Notes: generated by a model not told the origin, from the letters alone. A stretch of DNA of 64,000 nt from Streptomyces sp. NBC_00377 (GCF_036075115.1 NZ_CP107958.1:1550001-1614000), one strand, 5' to 3'; positions 1 through 9,265 are shown, counted from the first letter of the stretch. A program made the numbers and translations.

Positions 1-656
1 TCGGCGTCGCCCATGACCTCCCGGTATCCGTCCAGCCGGTCCGCCGCGGAGGTCTGGTCCAGGGGCCCGGTGATGTGCGCGATGCGGGTACGGCCCAGCC
101 CGGCCAGGAGGCGCACGGCCTCGCGGGCGCCACCGCGGTTGTCGCTGTCGACGTAGACCACGTCCCGTGTGCCGTCGCTCCAGCCGGGACGGCCGCCGAA
201 GACGGTGGGCACGCCGGCGCCCTGGATCAGACCGGGGAGCGGGTCGTCGAGGTGCAACGAGAAGACCAGCGCCCCGTCGACGTGTCCGCCGGCGAGGTAG
301 CGGGCGACCCGGGCATGGTCGTCACGGCCCTCGGTGAGCAGCAGCACCAGCTGATTGTCATGAGCCGTCAGTTCCTTGCTGATGCCACGGAGCTGGAGCG
401 CGAAGAAGGGGTCGGCGAAGACCCGGGTCTCCGGTTCGGCGATGACCACGGCGACCGCGTCGTGCCGCTTCGTCACCAGGCTGCGCGCCGCCTGGTTGGG
501 GACGTAGCCGAGCTCGTCCACGGCCCGCCGGACCCGCTCCACGAGCGGCTCCCGGACCCCGTCCCCGCCGTTGACGACCCGCGACACGGTCGCCCGGGAG
601 ACCCCGGCCCGTGCGGCCACGGCCTCCAGCGTGGGACGTGAAGCTGTCTCGGTCAC
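1..656 (-). CDS. LacI-family transcriptional regulator (C-terminus cut by window edge)
   Basis: DNA-binding sugar-responsive repressor. The first 218 residues are visible. An N-terminal LacI helix-turn-helix (LEAVAARAGVSRATVSRVVN, about residues 9-28) is followed by the hinge segment GYVPNQAARSL and the start of the periplasmic-binding-protein-like effector domain (HVDGALVFS, VYVDSDNRGG). The GTG start at 656 is supported by an AGGAGG box about 8 bases upstream. A 12-bp perfect palindrome of LacI-operator type lies 58 bp upstream, which suggests autoregulation. The downstream end and regulated genes lie left of the window, so the effector sugar cannot be named. Confidence 0.93.
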   Translation of the reverse strand, partial: MTETASRPTLEAVAARAGVSRATVSRVVNGGDGVREPLVERVRRAVDELGYVPNQAARSLVTKRHDAVAVVIAEPETRVFADPFFALQLRGISKELTAHDNQLVLLLTEGRDDHARVARYLAGGHVDGALVFSLHLDDPLPGLIQGAGVPTVFGGRPGWSDGTRDVVYVDSDNRGGAREAVRLLAGLGRTRIAHITGPLDQTSAADRLDGYREVMGDA

Positions 657-713
657 TTCGGAGCTCCTCCTGGCCGGCTGCGGATCAGGATAGCTCCGGG
701 GGACGGCCGGGAT

Positions 714-725
714 GAGAGCGCTCTC
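714..725. promoter_or_regulatory. LacI-type operator palindrome
   Basis: GAGAGCGCTCTC is a perfect 12-bp palindrome with the central CG step typical of LacI-family operators. It sits 58 bp upstream of the lacI-type GTG start at 656, consistent with autorepression. Binding by this particular protein is inferred. Confidence 0.6.
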
Positions 726-855
726 CGAGCTCGTGACGAGCAGGACGGTTCCCCCGTCCTCGCGGTTCGGGAACCGGCTCACCCCGCTCGGTACCGTAGG
801 TGCCTCAGGTGCCGGGCGCCTCAGGCCCCTCAGGCTGGCTGGTCTCTCACATCGC

Positions 856-1950
856 TCAGTGCTGGTGAGTGCCGGCGGCCTCGTTCGCCGCATCGGACGT
901 GTGCGCCTTCTGCGGTCCGTCCGTCTCGGACGACCGCTGCGACTTCCCCGACTCCGGCGGCTTCCCCGCCTCCTGCGGCTCCTGCGACTGCGACCCGTGC
1001 GGCGCGTGCGGTTCGTAGCCGGGGATCGTGCCGTCGGGCTTCTTCACCAGGAACAGACCGACCATCCCCATGTCGGAGTGGCTCTGCACATGGCAGTGGT
1101 ACATCCATGCGCCGGCGCCCACCCCCTCGCCCGCGATCACCTGGAAGCCGAAGGAGTCGGCCGGCCCCACGATCTTGTTGTCGACGACCTGACTGGGGTC
1201 GTCCGGGCCGGTGAGCAGGCCGGTGCGGTTGTCGGCCCAGCGGTGACCGTGCATATGGAAGGTGTGGTAGTACTCGCCATGCGTGATCACCACGAACTCG
1301 ACCCGATCGCCCACTGTGGCCTCGAAGTCGGGGCCCTGGTGGCCCGAGTGGGCCGGTCTGTTGTTGATCGTCATGTCGTTGAAGACGATCGTGTGGGTGG
1401 CATCGGGGAGGACGTCGCCCTTGCGCCGGACGATCACCGGCCCGTACAGACCCTTGCGGATGCCGCCGGTGCCGTGTTCCGTGCCGACGACATGGTCGTG
1501 GTAATGCCAGTAGCCGGCGCTGCCCGCACGCCAGGTGCCGTCGGCGCGGCGGCCCGGGGCGTGGGTGCGCCAGGTGTAGGTGCGCGTGCCACCGGGCTCG
1601 ATGTCACTGCGGTTCACCTTCGTTCCGTCGCTGGACACTTCGTAGTCCAGGCCGTGGACGTGCAGGCTCGCGGCGACGTCCAGGGTGTTCTCCACCTCGA
1701 TGTGGACGGTGTCGCCCTCGTCGAGTTCGATCAGCGGTCCGGGGATGGTCGCCTTCCCCTTCTCCAGGCCGTAGCCGAGCTGCCCGTCCGCGAGCTTCTC
1801 CGCGTACAGCTTGAGGTGTCTGACGGCTCCCCCGGGCGGCGCGGTCTTCACCGGCCCTTCGGCGCTCGCCGCCCTCGGGCCGAGAGACAACGATGTCGCG
1901 GCGGCGGCTCCGCCCAGCAGCACCCGGCGGTTGAACCCGCGTCTGTCCAT
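856..1950 (-). CDS. Small two-domain laccase (multicopper oxidase), Tat-exported
   Basis: Oxidises phenols and similar donors while reducing O2 to water, outside the cell. The 364-aa product has a twin-arginine signal ([13 protein letters not shown] then an A-S-A cleavage site near residue 30) and all copper motifs: HVHG 97-100, HYHDH 149-153, HTFHMHGH 229-236 and [12 protein letters not shown] 285-296. The layout is that of the trimeric two-domain laccases (SLAC type, about 340 aa) of Streptomyces. After about residue 312 there is an extra Gln/Ser/Pro/His-rich tail ending in HQH. The ATG at 1950 has GGGGAG six bases upstream. It is divergent from the secreted sugar-dehydrogenase operon starting at 2150, with 199 bp between, so shared control is possible. 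Confidence 0.95.
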   Translation of the reverse strand: MDRRGFNRRVLLGGAAAATSLSLGPRAASAEGPVKTAPPGGAVRHLKLYAEKLADGQLGYGLEKGKATIPGPLIELDEGDTVHIEVENTLDVAASLHVHGLDYEVSSDGTKVNRSDIEPGGTRTYTWRTHAPGRRADGTWRAGSAGYWHYHDHVVGTEHGTGGIRKGLYGPVIVRRKGDVLPDATHTIVFNDMTINNRPAHSGHQGPDFEATVGDRVEFVVITHGEYYHTFHMHGHRWADNRTGLLTGPDDPSQVVDNKIVGPADSFGFQVIAGEGVGAGAWMYHCHVQSHSDMGMVGLFLVKKPDGTIPGYEPHAPHGSQSQEPQEAGKPPESGKSQRSSETDGPQKAHTSDAANEAAGTHQH

Positions 1951-2149
1951 GCCGAACTCCCCACCCTGGTACGGAATGTACGACGACGATGAAGACGAGC
2001 CTGTGATGAACCTGTGAGACGGTACCGGTGGTTCCGCAGTTTCTCCACACCCAGGACAAAGTTCGTGCCATTGCGGTCATAGCCCTTGGCGAGCCGTGCA
2101 CATGGGGTCTAGCTTCCTTGGCGCTGCCGCTGTGACCGAGGAGGTGCCC

Positions 2150-4627
2150 ATGCACTTACGAGGGTTGAGTACGGGAAAACGGATCCGGGTGGCCGCCGTG
2201 GCGTGCGGAACGCTCGTCGCCGGCCTGCTCTCCGCGCCCGCCGCGGACGCCCGCCCGGCTCCGGAACCACCCCTGACAACGATGTCCGTCAAGTCGCCGC
2301 CGGGCGACGCGAATGTACGGGTTCTGATCTTCCACGGTTCCGCCGCGGCCGGGGACGAGTCGCCGGTGGTCAACGCCGGTATCGAGGCCGTCGAACGGAT
2401 CGGCCTGTCCGGGCCGGCCGGCGAGCGCTTCGAGGTGGAGGCCACCGACGACGCCTCGGTCTTCACCGACGGGACGCGGCTGGGCCGTTACAACGCGGTC
2501 GTGTTCCTGACCGGGGGCGGTGACGTCCTCGACCCGGAGCAGGAAGCGGGCCTGGAAACCTATATGGAGGCCGGCGGCGGGTTCGTCGGCGTGCACGACG
2601 CCGCACGCGCGGAACCGTACTCGGACTGGTTCACCGGACTGATCGGCGCCCGTCCGGCCGCCTCGAGCCCGACGACCGTACAGCGGGCGACCGTCGAGGT
2701 CGGGGACAGGCGGCATCCGGCCACCGGGAAGCTGCCGCTGGAGTGGAAGCGCCCGGACCTGTGGCCGAACTGGGTGAAGAACCCGTCCGGCGAGGTGCAC
2801 ACCGTGGCCCGGGTGCGCGAGTCGACGTACCAGCCGGGCACCAGCGCCAACGGCTCGGATCACCCGGTCAGTTGGTGCCGCGACTACGACGGCGGCCGCT
2901 CCTTCTACACCGGCATGGGCGGCACGGCCTCCTCCTACGACGAGGCGGACTTCCGCACGCACCTGCGCGGCGCCCTGCTGTGGACGACCCGACTGGTGCA
3001 GGCCGACTGCAAGGCGACCATCACCGGCAACTACAAGGCCGAGCGGCTGACCGCCCCCAACCAGCCAGGGCGCAACGACCAGATCGGCGAGCCGCACGGC
3101 CTGGTCACCGCGCCCGACGGCCGGGTGCTCTACATCGGACGGGGCGGCGCCGACTCCTCCCAGCCGGTGATCACCGACTGGAACAACCCGGACGTCGGCA
3201 AGGGCAAGGGCCAGATCCACGTCTACGACCCGGCGACCAAGAAGGTGACCCTGGCCGGGGAGCTGACGGTCTTCGGCAACAAGGGCGGCGGCGACGAGCT
3301 CGTCAAGGTCGAGGAAGGCCTGCTCGGTATCGAGCTCGATCCGCGCTTCGCGCAGAACGGCTGGGTGTACCTGCACTACACGCCCCACTCGGGCGTCGAC
3401 CGGGACACCCGGACGGCCGAGCGGCGCGTGTCCCGCTTCACGCTCGACCCCGCCACGAACAAGCTCGACCTCGGCAGCGAGAAGGTGCTGCTCAAGTGGC
3501 CGGTTCAGGTGCACAGTTGCTGTCACGCCGGGGGCGGGCTGGCCTGGGACTCCAAGGGCAACCTGTACATCGCCACCGGTGACAACAACTCCAGTGGTTT
3601 CAGCGACGGTTACTCCGGCAACAACCCGCAGCCGAACTTCAAGGGCGTCTCCTTCGCCGACGCCCGCCGGACGGCCGGAAACACGCACAACCTCAACGGC
3701 AAGATCCTGCGCATCCATCCGGAGCCCGACGGAACGTACACGCTTCCCCCGGGGAACCTGTTCACCGGCCGGGAGACCGAGGAGGGCGGCGGCAAGACAC
3801 GCGGCGAGATCTACGTGATGGGCGTCCGCAACCCCGCGCGCATCTTCGTCGACCGCACGACCGACATCCTGTACGCGGGCTGGGTCGGTCCGGACGCGGG
3901 CGAGCCGTCGCCGACGTGGGGACCGGCGAAGTACGACACGTTCGCCGTCATCACCGGGGCGAGCAACCGGGGCTGGCCGTACTGCATGGGCAACAAGCAG
4001 CCCTACCGCGACCGCAATCTGCCCGATCCCTCGAAACCGCTGGGCTGGTACGACTGCGACCACCCGAAGAACGAGTCACCGAACAACGACGGTCTGGTCA
4101 ACCTGCCGCCCGTCACCGGGAACAACATCTGGTACTCGCCGCAGGGCGGCGCACCCGACTACCCGCGTGACGCGAACGGCGTCCCCTCCTACCGGAAGGA
4201 CCAGGCGACGTACCGGCTGCCGTGGCTCAAGGGCGGTGGGCAGGCGGCGATGAACGGTCCGGTCTACCGCTACGACGCCACGAACGCGAGCGCGGCCAAG
4301 TGGCCCGCGTACTGGGACGGCAAGTGGTTCGTCGGCGACTTCTACGACGCCGACCAGCCGCGCAACGCGGTGCTCATGGATCCGAGGACGCAGGGCTCGG
4401 GCGGTCTGCCGGTCCACTCGGAGTCCCTGAAGAAGATCGTGCCGGTCGGCAACGACGGCATCAAGAACCTCATGGACTGGAAGTTCGGCCCGGACGGGTC
4501 CCTGTACGTCCTCGACTACGGACGGGGCTTCTTCACCTCGGACGCCAAGTCGGCGCTGTGGAGGGTCACTTACACGGGCGGCGGCCCGACTCCGGCCGCC
4601 GGCCGACTGGCGAGGGGGGCACAGTGA
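2150..4627 (+). CDS. Secreted ThuA-domain / glucose-sorbosone dehydrogenase fusion
   Basis: Extracellular sugar-active protein of 825 aa. A signal peptide (residues 1-35, ending A-A-D-A-R) precedes a ThuA-like domain (about 55-285; RVLIFHGS, LTGGGDVL, GGGFVGVHDAAR, FYTGMGG) and a glucose/sorbosone dehydrogenase beta-propeller (about 300-800; LLGIELDPRFAQNGWVYL, HSCCHAGGGLAWD, GKILRIHPEPDG, GVRNPARIF). ThuA proteins act in keto-sugar metabolism, and GSDH propellers often use PQQ. I chose ATG 2150 because GAGGAGG lies 6-8 bases upstream and the signal peptide follows directly. Its stop overlaps the next gene's GTG, so the two are coupled. The substrate is unknown, and the ThuA half could be binding-only. 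Confidence 0.88.
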   Translation: MHLRGLSTGKRIRVAAVACGTLVAGLLSAPAADARPAPEPPLTTMSVKSPPGDANVRVLIFHGSAAAGDESPVVNAGIEAVERIGLSGPAGERFEVEATDDASVFTDGTRLGRYNAVVFLTGGGDVLDPEQEAGLETYMEAGGGFVGVHDAARAEPYSDWFTGLIGARPAASSPTTVQRATVEVGDRRHPATGKLPLEWKRPDLWPNWVKNPSGEVHTVARVRESTYQPGTSANGSDHPVSWCRDYDGGRSFYTGMGGTASSYDEADFRTHLRGALLWTTRLVQADCKATITGNYKAERLTAPNQPGRNDQIGEPHGLVTAPDGRVLYIGRGGADSSQPVITDWNNPDVGKGKGQIHVYDPATKKVTLAGELTVFGNKGGGDELVKVEEGLLGIELDPRFAQNGWVYLHYTPHSGVDRDTRTAERRVSRFTLDPATNKLDLGSEKVLLKWPVQVHSCCHAGGGLAWDSKGNLYIATGDNNSSGFSDGYSGNNPQPNFKGVSFADARRTAGNTHNLNGKILRIHPEPDGTYTLPPGNLFTGRETEEGGGKTRGEIYVMGVRNPARIFVDRTTDILYAGWVGPDAGEPSPTWGPAKYDTFAVITGASNRGWPYCMGNKQPYRDRNLPDPSKPLGWYDCDHPKNESPNNDGLVNLPPVTGNNIWYSPQGGAPDYPRDANGVPSYRKDQATYRLPWLKGGGQAAMNGPVYRYDATNASAAKWPAYWDGKWFVGDFYDADQPRNAVLMDPRTQGSGGLPVHSESLKKIVPVGNDGIKNLMDWKFGPDGSLYVLDYGRGFFTSDAKSALWRVTYTGGGPTPAAGRLARGAQ

Positions 4628-6861
4628 CACGGCGAACCGGGCAGACGGGCCGGACAGGACGAACACTGCCGGCACGCCGACGAAGAGTCCTGACGGCCCT
4701 GCTGGCCGCCGTACTGATGACGCTCGGGCTCCAGGCCGCGCCGACCGCGGCGCAGTCCGCCCCGGCGGCCGCGGCGCAGGTGCTCACCTGGACCGCGGGC
4801 GACGACATCACCCGGTACGGGTCGGCGCCGACGACAGCGGTGGCGGGCGGGGCGACGATCGTCTTCGAGAACAGCGTGGCGACCGGCAACAGCACCGGGA
4901 TGCCGCACACGCTGACGTTCGTGACCAGCGACCCCGAGTTCAACGGCGACGTCCCGCTGAACATCCTGGCCAACCCGAACGACGACATGGGCGGCCGCCA
5001 CACCGCCGAGGTCACCCTCACCCCCGGCCGGTACTTCTACCACTGCACGATCCCCGGCCACGGCCAGATGCAGGGCATCCTCGTGGTGACCGAGGGCGGC
5101 GGCGGGGACACCACCCCGCCCCGGGCCTCGGCCCAGGTCAGCGGGACACAGAACGCGCAGGGCGAGTACGTCGGCTCGGCGAGTGTCGCCATCGGGGCGA
5201 GTGACGACGGCGGGTCGGGTGTCGACCGCATCCAGTACGCGGTCGGCAGCGCGGACGACTGGATCCCGTACACCGCGCCGGTCGTCGTCGACCGGGTCGG
5301 CAGCCACCGGATCCGCTACCGGGCGTTCGACAAGGCCGGCAACGTCTCCGCGGAGCAGACCGCCGCGTTCACGGTCGTCGCGCCGCCCTCCGACGACACC
5401 ACACCCCCGGACACCTCCGGGACGGTGGCCGGCGAGCGCAACCCCGACGGCACGTACATCGACATGGCGACCGTCACCGTCTCGGCCTCCGACACCGGGT
5501 CCGGGGTGAACACCGTCGAGTACGCACTCGGCTCCGGTGCCTGGCAGCCGTACACCGCTCCCGTGATGGTGCACCAGGTCGGGACCCACACCGTGCGCTA
5601 CCGGGCCACGGACAGGGCGGGCAACATGTCCGCCGAGAAGAGCGTCGGCTTCACCGTGGTCGCGGCGGCCCCGCAGGACACCACGCCACCGGTGACCGGC
5701 GTGACGCTCGAGGGCACCAGGAACGCCGCCGGGGCCTACGTCGGCAGCGCCAGGGTGACCGTGAGCGCGACGGACGAGCACGGGACCGGTGTCGACCGGA
5801 TCGAGTACTCACTCGACGGCGGACCGTACCTCGCGTACACCGCTGCGGTGGTCGTCGACCGGGCCGGCCCGCACACCCTGGCCTACCGGGCCACCGACAA
5901 GGCGGGCAACACCGCGACCGCCCGCACGGTGACCTTCGCGGTCGTGGCGAGCCAGGTCCCGGCCCCCGACTGCCCCGAGTACGACGAACGGCTGACGGTG
6001 ATCGTCGGCACGGTCGACTCGGGTGTGCCGAACCGGCTGACCGACAAGCGGTGCCGCATCAACGAGCTGATCGAGGACGAGCGGGAGTGGACCTCCCACG
6101 CCCTGTTCCTCAAGCATGTGAAGACGGTGATGGACGGCCTGTTCGGTGCGGGAGTCGTCGACCGGCGCGAGTACGACGCCGTCGAGGAGGCCGCCCGCCT
6201 TTCGGGGATCGGCAGGCCCGGCCAGACCGAGGGCTACCGCACGATCCTGGACGGCAGCGCGGACTCGTTCGCCAAGTGGCGCCAGGTGGGCGGCGGTTCG
6301 TTCGCACCGAACCCCGACGGGTCGATCACCAGTGGCACCACGCGCGAGGGACTGGGCATGCTGTGGTTCCCCGAGCGCAAGTACGGCGACTTCTCGCTGA
6401 AGCTCCAGTGGCGCGACGACGCCCCGGGCTCCGGCAACGCCAACTCCGGTGTGTTCGTGCGCTTCCCGTGGGTCCACGACCACCCCGAGGAGCCGCGTCC
6501 GGAGTGGGTCGCCATCAAGTACGGGCACGAGGTGCAGGTGCTGGACCGGCCGGACGGCGACATGTACAAGACCGGGTCGGTGTACGGCTTCGACCGGGTC
6601 GGACTCGCCGGCGCCGGCGTCACCCAGAAGGGCACCTGGAACGACTACGAGATCAGGGTGGTCGACCAGCACTACTCGGTCTTCCGCAACGGTGTGCTGA
6701 TCAACGAGTTCGACAACACCGGCGGTCAGGAGTTCTCCCCGCCGCGCGCGGACGACCCGGGAACGGACGGGCGGCGGTTCGCCTCCGGCTACCTCGGGTT
6801 GCAGGTACACAGCACGACGGACGTCGTCTCGTACCGGGACATCCGTATCAAGGAGCTGTGA
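4624..6861 (+). CDS. Secreted cupredoxin / Ig-like repeats / DUF1080 (3-keto-disaccharide hydrolase-like) protein
   Basis: Extracellular 745-aa modular protein. After a signal peptide (Arg-rich n-region, hydrophobic core about 23-40) comes a plastocyanin-like domain (about 50-157) with an intact type-1 copper set: His in MPHTLT, then Cys, His and Met in YHCTIPGHGQM. Three OmpL47-type repeats follow, each opening DTTPP (about 161-255, 257-350, 351-445). A charged helical linker leads to a DUF1080 LamG-fold domain (about 536-745; YRTILDG, NSGVFVRFPWV, VQVLDRP, LGLQVHS). DUF1080 is the 3-keto-disaccharide hydrolase family. The GTG start overlaps the previous TGA (GTGA). Coupling to the dehydrogenase gene suggests that one produces the other's keto-glycoside substrate. 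Its reaction is not proven. Confidence 0.85.
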   Translation: MTRRTGQTGRTGRTLPARRRRVLTALLAAVLMTLGLQAAPTAAQSAPAAAAQVLTWTAGDDITRYGSAPTTAVAGGATIVFENSVATGNSTGMPHTLTFVTSDPEFNGDVPLNILANPNDDMGGRHTAEVTLTPGRYFYHCTIPGHGQMQGILVVTEGGGGDTTPPRASAQVSGTQNAQGEYVGSASVAIGASDDGGSGVDRIQYAVGSADDWIPYTAPVVVDRVGSHRIRYRAFDKAGNVSAEQTAAFTVVAPPSDDTTPPDTSGTVAGERNPDGTYIDMATVTVSASDTGSGVNTVEYALGSGAWQPYTAPVMVHQVGTHTVRYRATDRAGNMSAEKSVGFTVVAAAPQDTTPPVTGVTLEGTRNAAGAYVGSARVTVSATDEHGTGVDRIEYSLDGGPYLAYTAAVVVDRAGPHTLAYRATDKAGNTATARTVTFAVVASQVPAPDCPEYDERLTVIVGTVDSGVPNRLTDKRCRINELIEDEREWTSHALFLKHVKTVMDGLFGAGVVDRREYDAVEEAARLSGIGRPGQTEGYRTILDGSADSFAKWRQVGGGSFAPNPDGSITSGTTREGLGMLWFPERKYGDFSLKLQWRDDAPGSGNANSGVFVRFPWVHDHPEEPRPEWVAIKYGHEVQVLDRPDGDMYKTGSVYGFDRVGLAGAGVTQKGTWNDYEIRVVDQHYSVFRNGVLINEFDNTGGQEFSPPRADDPGTDGRRFASGYLGLQVHSTTDVVSYRDIRIKEL

Positions 6862-6871
6862 CAGGAGCGGT

Positions 6872-7909
6872 CTAGGGCGCCCCGGGTCCGCCCGGGGCGC
6901 CCTCGTGCCGTGCCCGGCTCGGCTGCACCCGCTTCGGCTCGCCGGGCATCTTCGGGTACTCCGGCGGATAGGGCAGGTCGCCCAGGCCGTGGTCGTGTTC
7001 GTCGCGGCGGGCGAGTTCGAGGAGCGGCTCCAGGGAGAAGGCGTGGTCGTCCATGTCGGCGTGTACGTCGCCGAGTTCGGCGTAGCGGGCGGGCATGGTC
7101 GCGAGGTCGAAGTCACGGGGGTGGGCGTCGCCGACCTCCTCCCAGCGCAGTGGCGCCGAGACGGGCGCGTGCGGGCGGGGCCGTACGGAGTAGGCGGAGG
7201 CGATGGTGCGGTCACGGGCGGTCTGGTTGTAGTCGATGAAGATGCGCTCGCCCCGCTCCTCCTTCCACCACTTGATCGTCACGCGTTCCGGCAGCCGTCG
7301 TTCCATCTCCCGGCCGACGGCGATGGCGGCGCGGCGGACCTGGGTGAAGGTCCAGCGCGGCTCGATCGGTACGAACACGTGCAGGCCGCGCCCGCCGGAG
7401 GTCTTGGGCCATCCGCGCAGTCCGCCGAACTCGTGGAGCACGGCGCGCAGTTCATGGGCGGCGCGGACGGCGTCGTCGTAGTCGGTGCCGGGCTGCGGGT
7501 CGAGATCGATGCGCAGTTCGTCCGGGCTGTCGACGTCGGTGCGGCGCACGGGCCACGGATGGAAGGTGAGGGTGCCGTACTGGGCGGCCCACAGGACGGC
7601 CGCCTCCTCCGTCGGGCACATCTCGTCGGCGCTGCGTCCGCTGGGGAAGGTGATGTGAGCGGTCGGGATCCAGTCGGGCATGTTCTTCGGCGCCCGCTTC
7701 TGGAAGAAGGACTCGCCTCCCACGCCGTCCGGGTAGCGCTCCAGGGTGGTGGGACGGTCGCGCAGGGCACGCAGGATGCCGGGGGCGACCGCCTGGTAGT
7801 AGTGGGCGAGGTCCAGCTTGGTGAAGCCGCGCTCCGGGAAGAAGACCTTGTCCGGGCTGGACAGCCGTACCGTCCGGCCCGCCACTTCCAGTTCCACCGC
7901 ATCGCCCAT
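6872..7909 (-). CDS. LigD-type primase/polymerase domain protein (non-homologous end joining)
   Basis: Archaeo-eukaryotic primase-fold polymerase that fills or extends ends during bacterial double-strand-break repair. Of 345 aa, the catalytic acidic pair is in ELRIDLDP (D135, D137) and the third acid in FIDYNQ (D226). The nucleotide-binding SGGRGLHVF is at 171-179, and the N-terminal SSPDKVFFPERGFTKLDLA is typical of the family. It is a stand-alone POL domain rather than a POL-ligase-phosphoesterase fusion. It is divergent from a separate ATP-dependent ligase gene. I set the start at ATG 7909; an in-frame GTG at 7918 (GGGGG about 10 bases upstream) is an alternative. No ku gene is in the window. 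Confidence 0.92.
   Translation of the reverse strand: MGDAVELEVAGRTVRLSSPDKVFFPERGFTKLDLAHYYQAVAPGILRALRDRPTTLERYPDGVGGESFFQKRAPKNMPDWIPTAHITFPSGRSADEMCPTEEAAVLWAAQYGTLTFHPWPVRRTDVDSPDELRIDLDPQPGTDYDDAVRAAHELRAVLHEFGGLRGWPKTSGGRGLHVFVPIEPRWTFTQVRRAAIAVGREMERRLPERVTIKWWKEERGERIFIDYNQTARDRTIASAYSVRPRPHAPVSAPLRWEEVGDAHPRDFDLATMPARYAELGDVHADMDDHAFSLEPLLELARRDEHDHGLGDLPYPPEYPKMPGEPKRVQPSRARHEGAPGGPGAP
6874..6903. terminator. Bidirectional hairpin between convergent genes
   Basis: A perfect 13-bp stem (AGGGCGCCCCGGG) with a 4-base loop sits just after the DUF1080 gene. It overlaps the last codons of the convergent polymerase gene. There is no U-tract, which is common for Streptomyces terminators. 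Confidence 0.6.
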
Positions 7910-8025
7910 GCGAGCCACGGTAGACACACCCCCGACAGCTCGCATCAGCTCGCGACGGCGCCGACGTCGACGCGCGGCGGCCCGCACACCGGGCGGTCCT
8001 CGCGATCCTCGCGCAGAATCGGACC

Positions 8026-9102
8026 ATGGATCTGCCGGTGATGCCGCCCGTGAAGCCGATGCTCGCCAAGTCGGTGGCGGCGATCCCGCCGGGCATGCAG
8101 TACGAGGCGAAGTGGGACGGGTTCCGGGCGATCGTGTTCCGCGACGGGGCCGAGATCGAGCTGGGCAGCCGCACCGGAAGGCCGTTGACCAGGTATTTCC
8201 CCGAGCTGGTGGGGGCCTTGCGGGAGCGGTTGCCTGAGCGGTGTGTGCTGGACGGGGAGATCGTGATCGCGCGGGAGGGGCGGCTCGACTTCGACGCCCT
8301 CACCGAGCGCATCCACCCGGCGGACTCCCGGGTGCGCACACTCGCCGAGCGGACCCCGGCGTCGTTCGTCGCCTTCGACCTGCTGGCGCTCGCCGACCGC
8401 TCGCTCGTCGACGTCCCGCTGAGCGACCGGCGTGAGCTGCTGACCGGGTCGCTCGCGGGGGTGACGGCCCCCGTGCATGTGGCGCCTGCGACGACCGACG
8501 CCGAGGTGGCGCGGCAGTGGTTCGAGGAGTACGAGGGAGCGGGCCTGGACGGCGTGATCGCCAAGCCGCTCACCCTGCGCTACCTCCAGAACGAGCGCGC
8601 CATGTTCAAGATCAAGCACGAGCGCACCGCGGACGTGGTCGTCGCCGGGTACCGCCTCCACAAGAGCGGGCCGGTGGTGGGCTCACTGCTGCTGGGTCTC
8701 CACGACGAGGGGGGCGTGCTCCAGCACGTCGGCGTGTCCGCCGCTTTCCCCATGAAGCGCCGGGCGGAACTGGTCGAGGAGCTGGAGCCGCTGCGCATGG
8801 AGGACGCGTCGGGCCATCCGTGGGCGGCCTGGTCGCAGGAGGCCGCCCACGAGACGGCACGGCTGCCCGGCGCGCCGAGCCGCTGGTCGGGCAAGAAGGA
8901 CCTGTCCTGGGTGCCGTTGCGGCCGGAGCGGGTGGCCGAGGTGGCGTACGACCACATGGAGAACGGGGCGCGGTTCCGGCACACCGCCCGCTTCCGCCGG
9001 TGGCGCCCGGACCGCACCGCCGACAGCTGCACGTTCGCGCAACTGGACGAACCGGTGCGCTACGACCTGGCGCAGATCCTCGGAACGCCTCCCCGGACGT
9101 GA
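8026..9102 (+). CDS. ATP-dependent DNA ligase (LigC/LigD ligase-domain type)
   Basis: Seals nicks during DNA end joining. The 358-aa protein has the adenylation motif YEAKWDGFRA with the AMP-accepting Lys at 29, motif III-like VAFDLLAL, motif IV GLDGVIAKP and motif V MFKIKH. A C-terminal OB-fold region (GSLLLGLHDEGG, WVPLRPERVAEVAYDHMENGARFRHTA, in overlapping pieces) completes the ligase core. It faces away from the polymerase gene across 116 bp, so the pair probably shares a divergent promoter region. It ends before a strong hairpin at 9106-9138 and converges with the alcohol dehydrogenase gene. Confidence 0.94.
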   Translation: MDLPVMPPVKPMLAKSVAAIPPGMQYEAKWDGFRAIVFRDGAEIELGSRTGRPLTRYFPELVGALRERLPERCVLDGEIVIAREGRLDFDALTERIHPADSRVRTLAERTPASFVAFDLLALADRSLVDVPLSDRRELLTGSLAGVTAPVHVAPATTDAEVARQWFEEYEGAGLDGVIAKPLTLRYLQNERAMFKIKHERTADVVVAGYRLHKSGPVVGSLLLGLHDEGGVLQHVGVSAAFPMKRRAELVEELEPLRMEDASGHPWAAWSQEAAHETARLPGAPSRWSGKKDLSWVPLRPERVAEVAYDHMENGARFRHTARFRRWRPDRTADSCTFAQLDEPVRYDLAQILGTPPRT

Positions 9103-9105
9103 CCC

Positions 9106-9138
9106 GGGCCCGGCTGCGGGGTTCCGGCAGCCGGGCCC
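9106..9138. terminator. Bidirectional hairpin between ligase and alcohol dehydrogenase genes
   Basis: A perfect 12-bp stem (GGGCCCGGCTGC / GCAGCCGGGCCC) with a 9-base loop begins four bases after the ligase stop. The rest of the 163-bp convergent gap is GC-rich and carries two copies of a GCGACCGGT[A/G]TCACG motif, about 9138-9152 and 9256-9270. Confidence 0.6.
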
Positions 9139-9265
9139 GCGACCGGTATCACGTCGGGCGTCCGCACGCCGGGCCTCCGGGGGGTCACAGGACTCGCGCC
9201 CCGGACCCGGCCCCCGGGGGCCGCCCTCATGTGCTCGCCTGCACCGGCGGGCCCGGCGACCGGTG

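Noticed and set aside
712..1992. Long open frame antisense to the laccase gene
   Set aside because: It is a mirror of high third-position GC in the real gene. Its product is low-complexity and resembles no family, while the minus-strand frame has a Tat signal and all copper motifs.
2156..4063. Antisense open frame over the ThuA-GSDH gene
   Set aside because: Arg/Val/Gly-rich translation with no motif. The plus-strand gene is complete with signal peptide and two domains.
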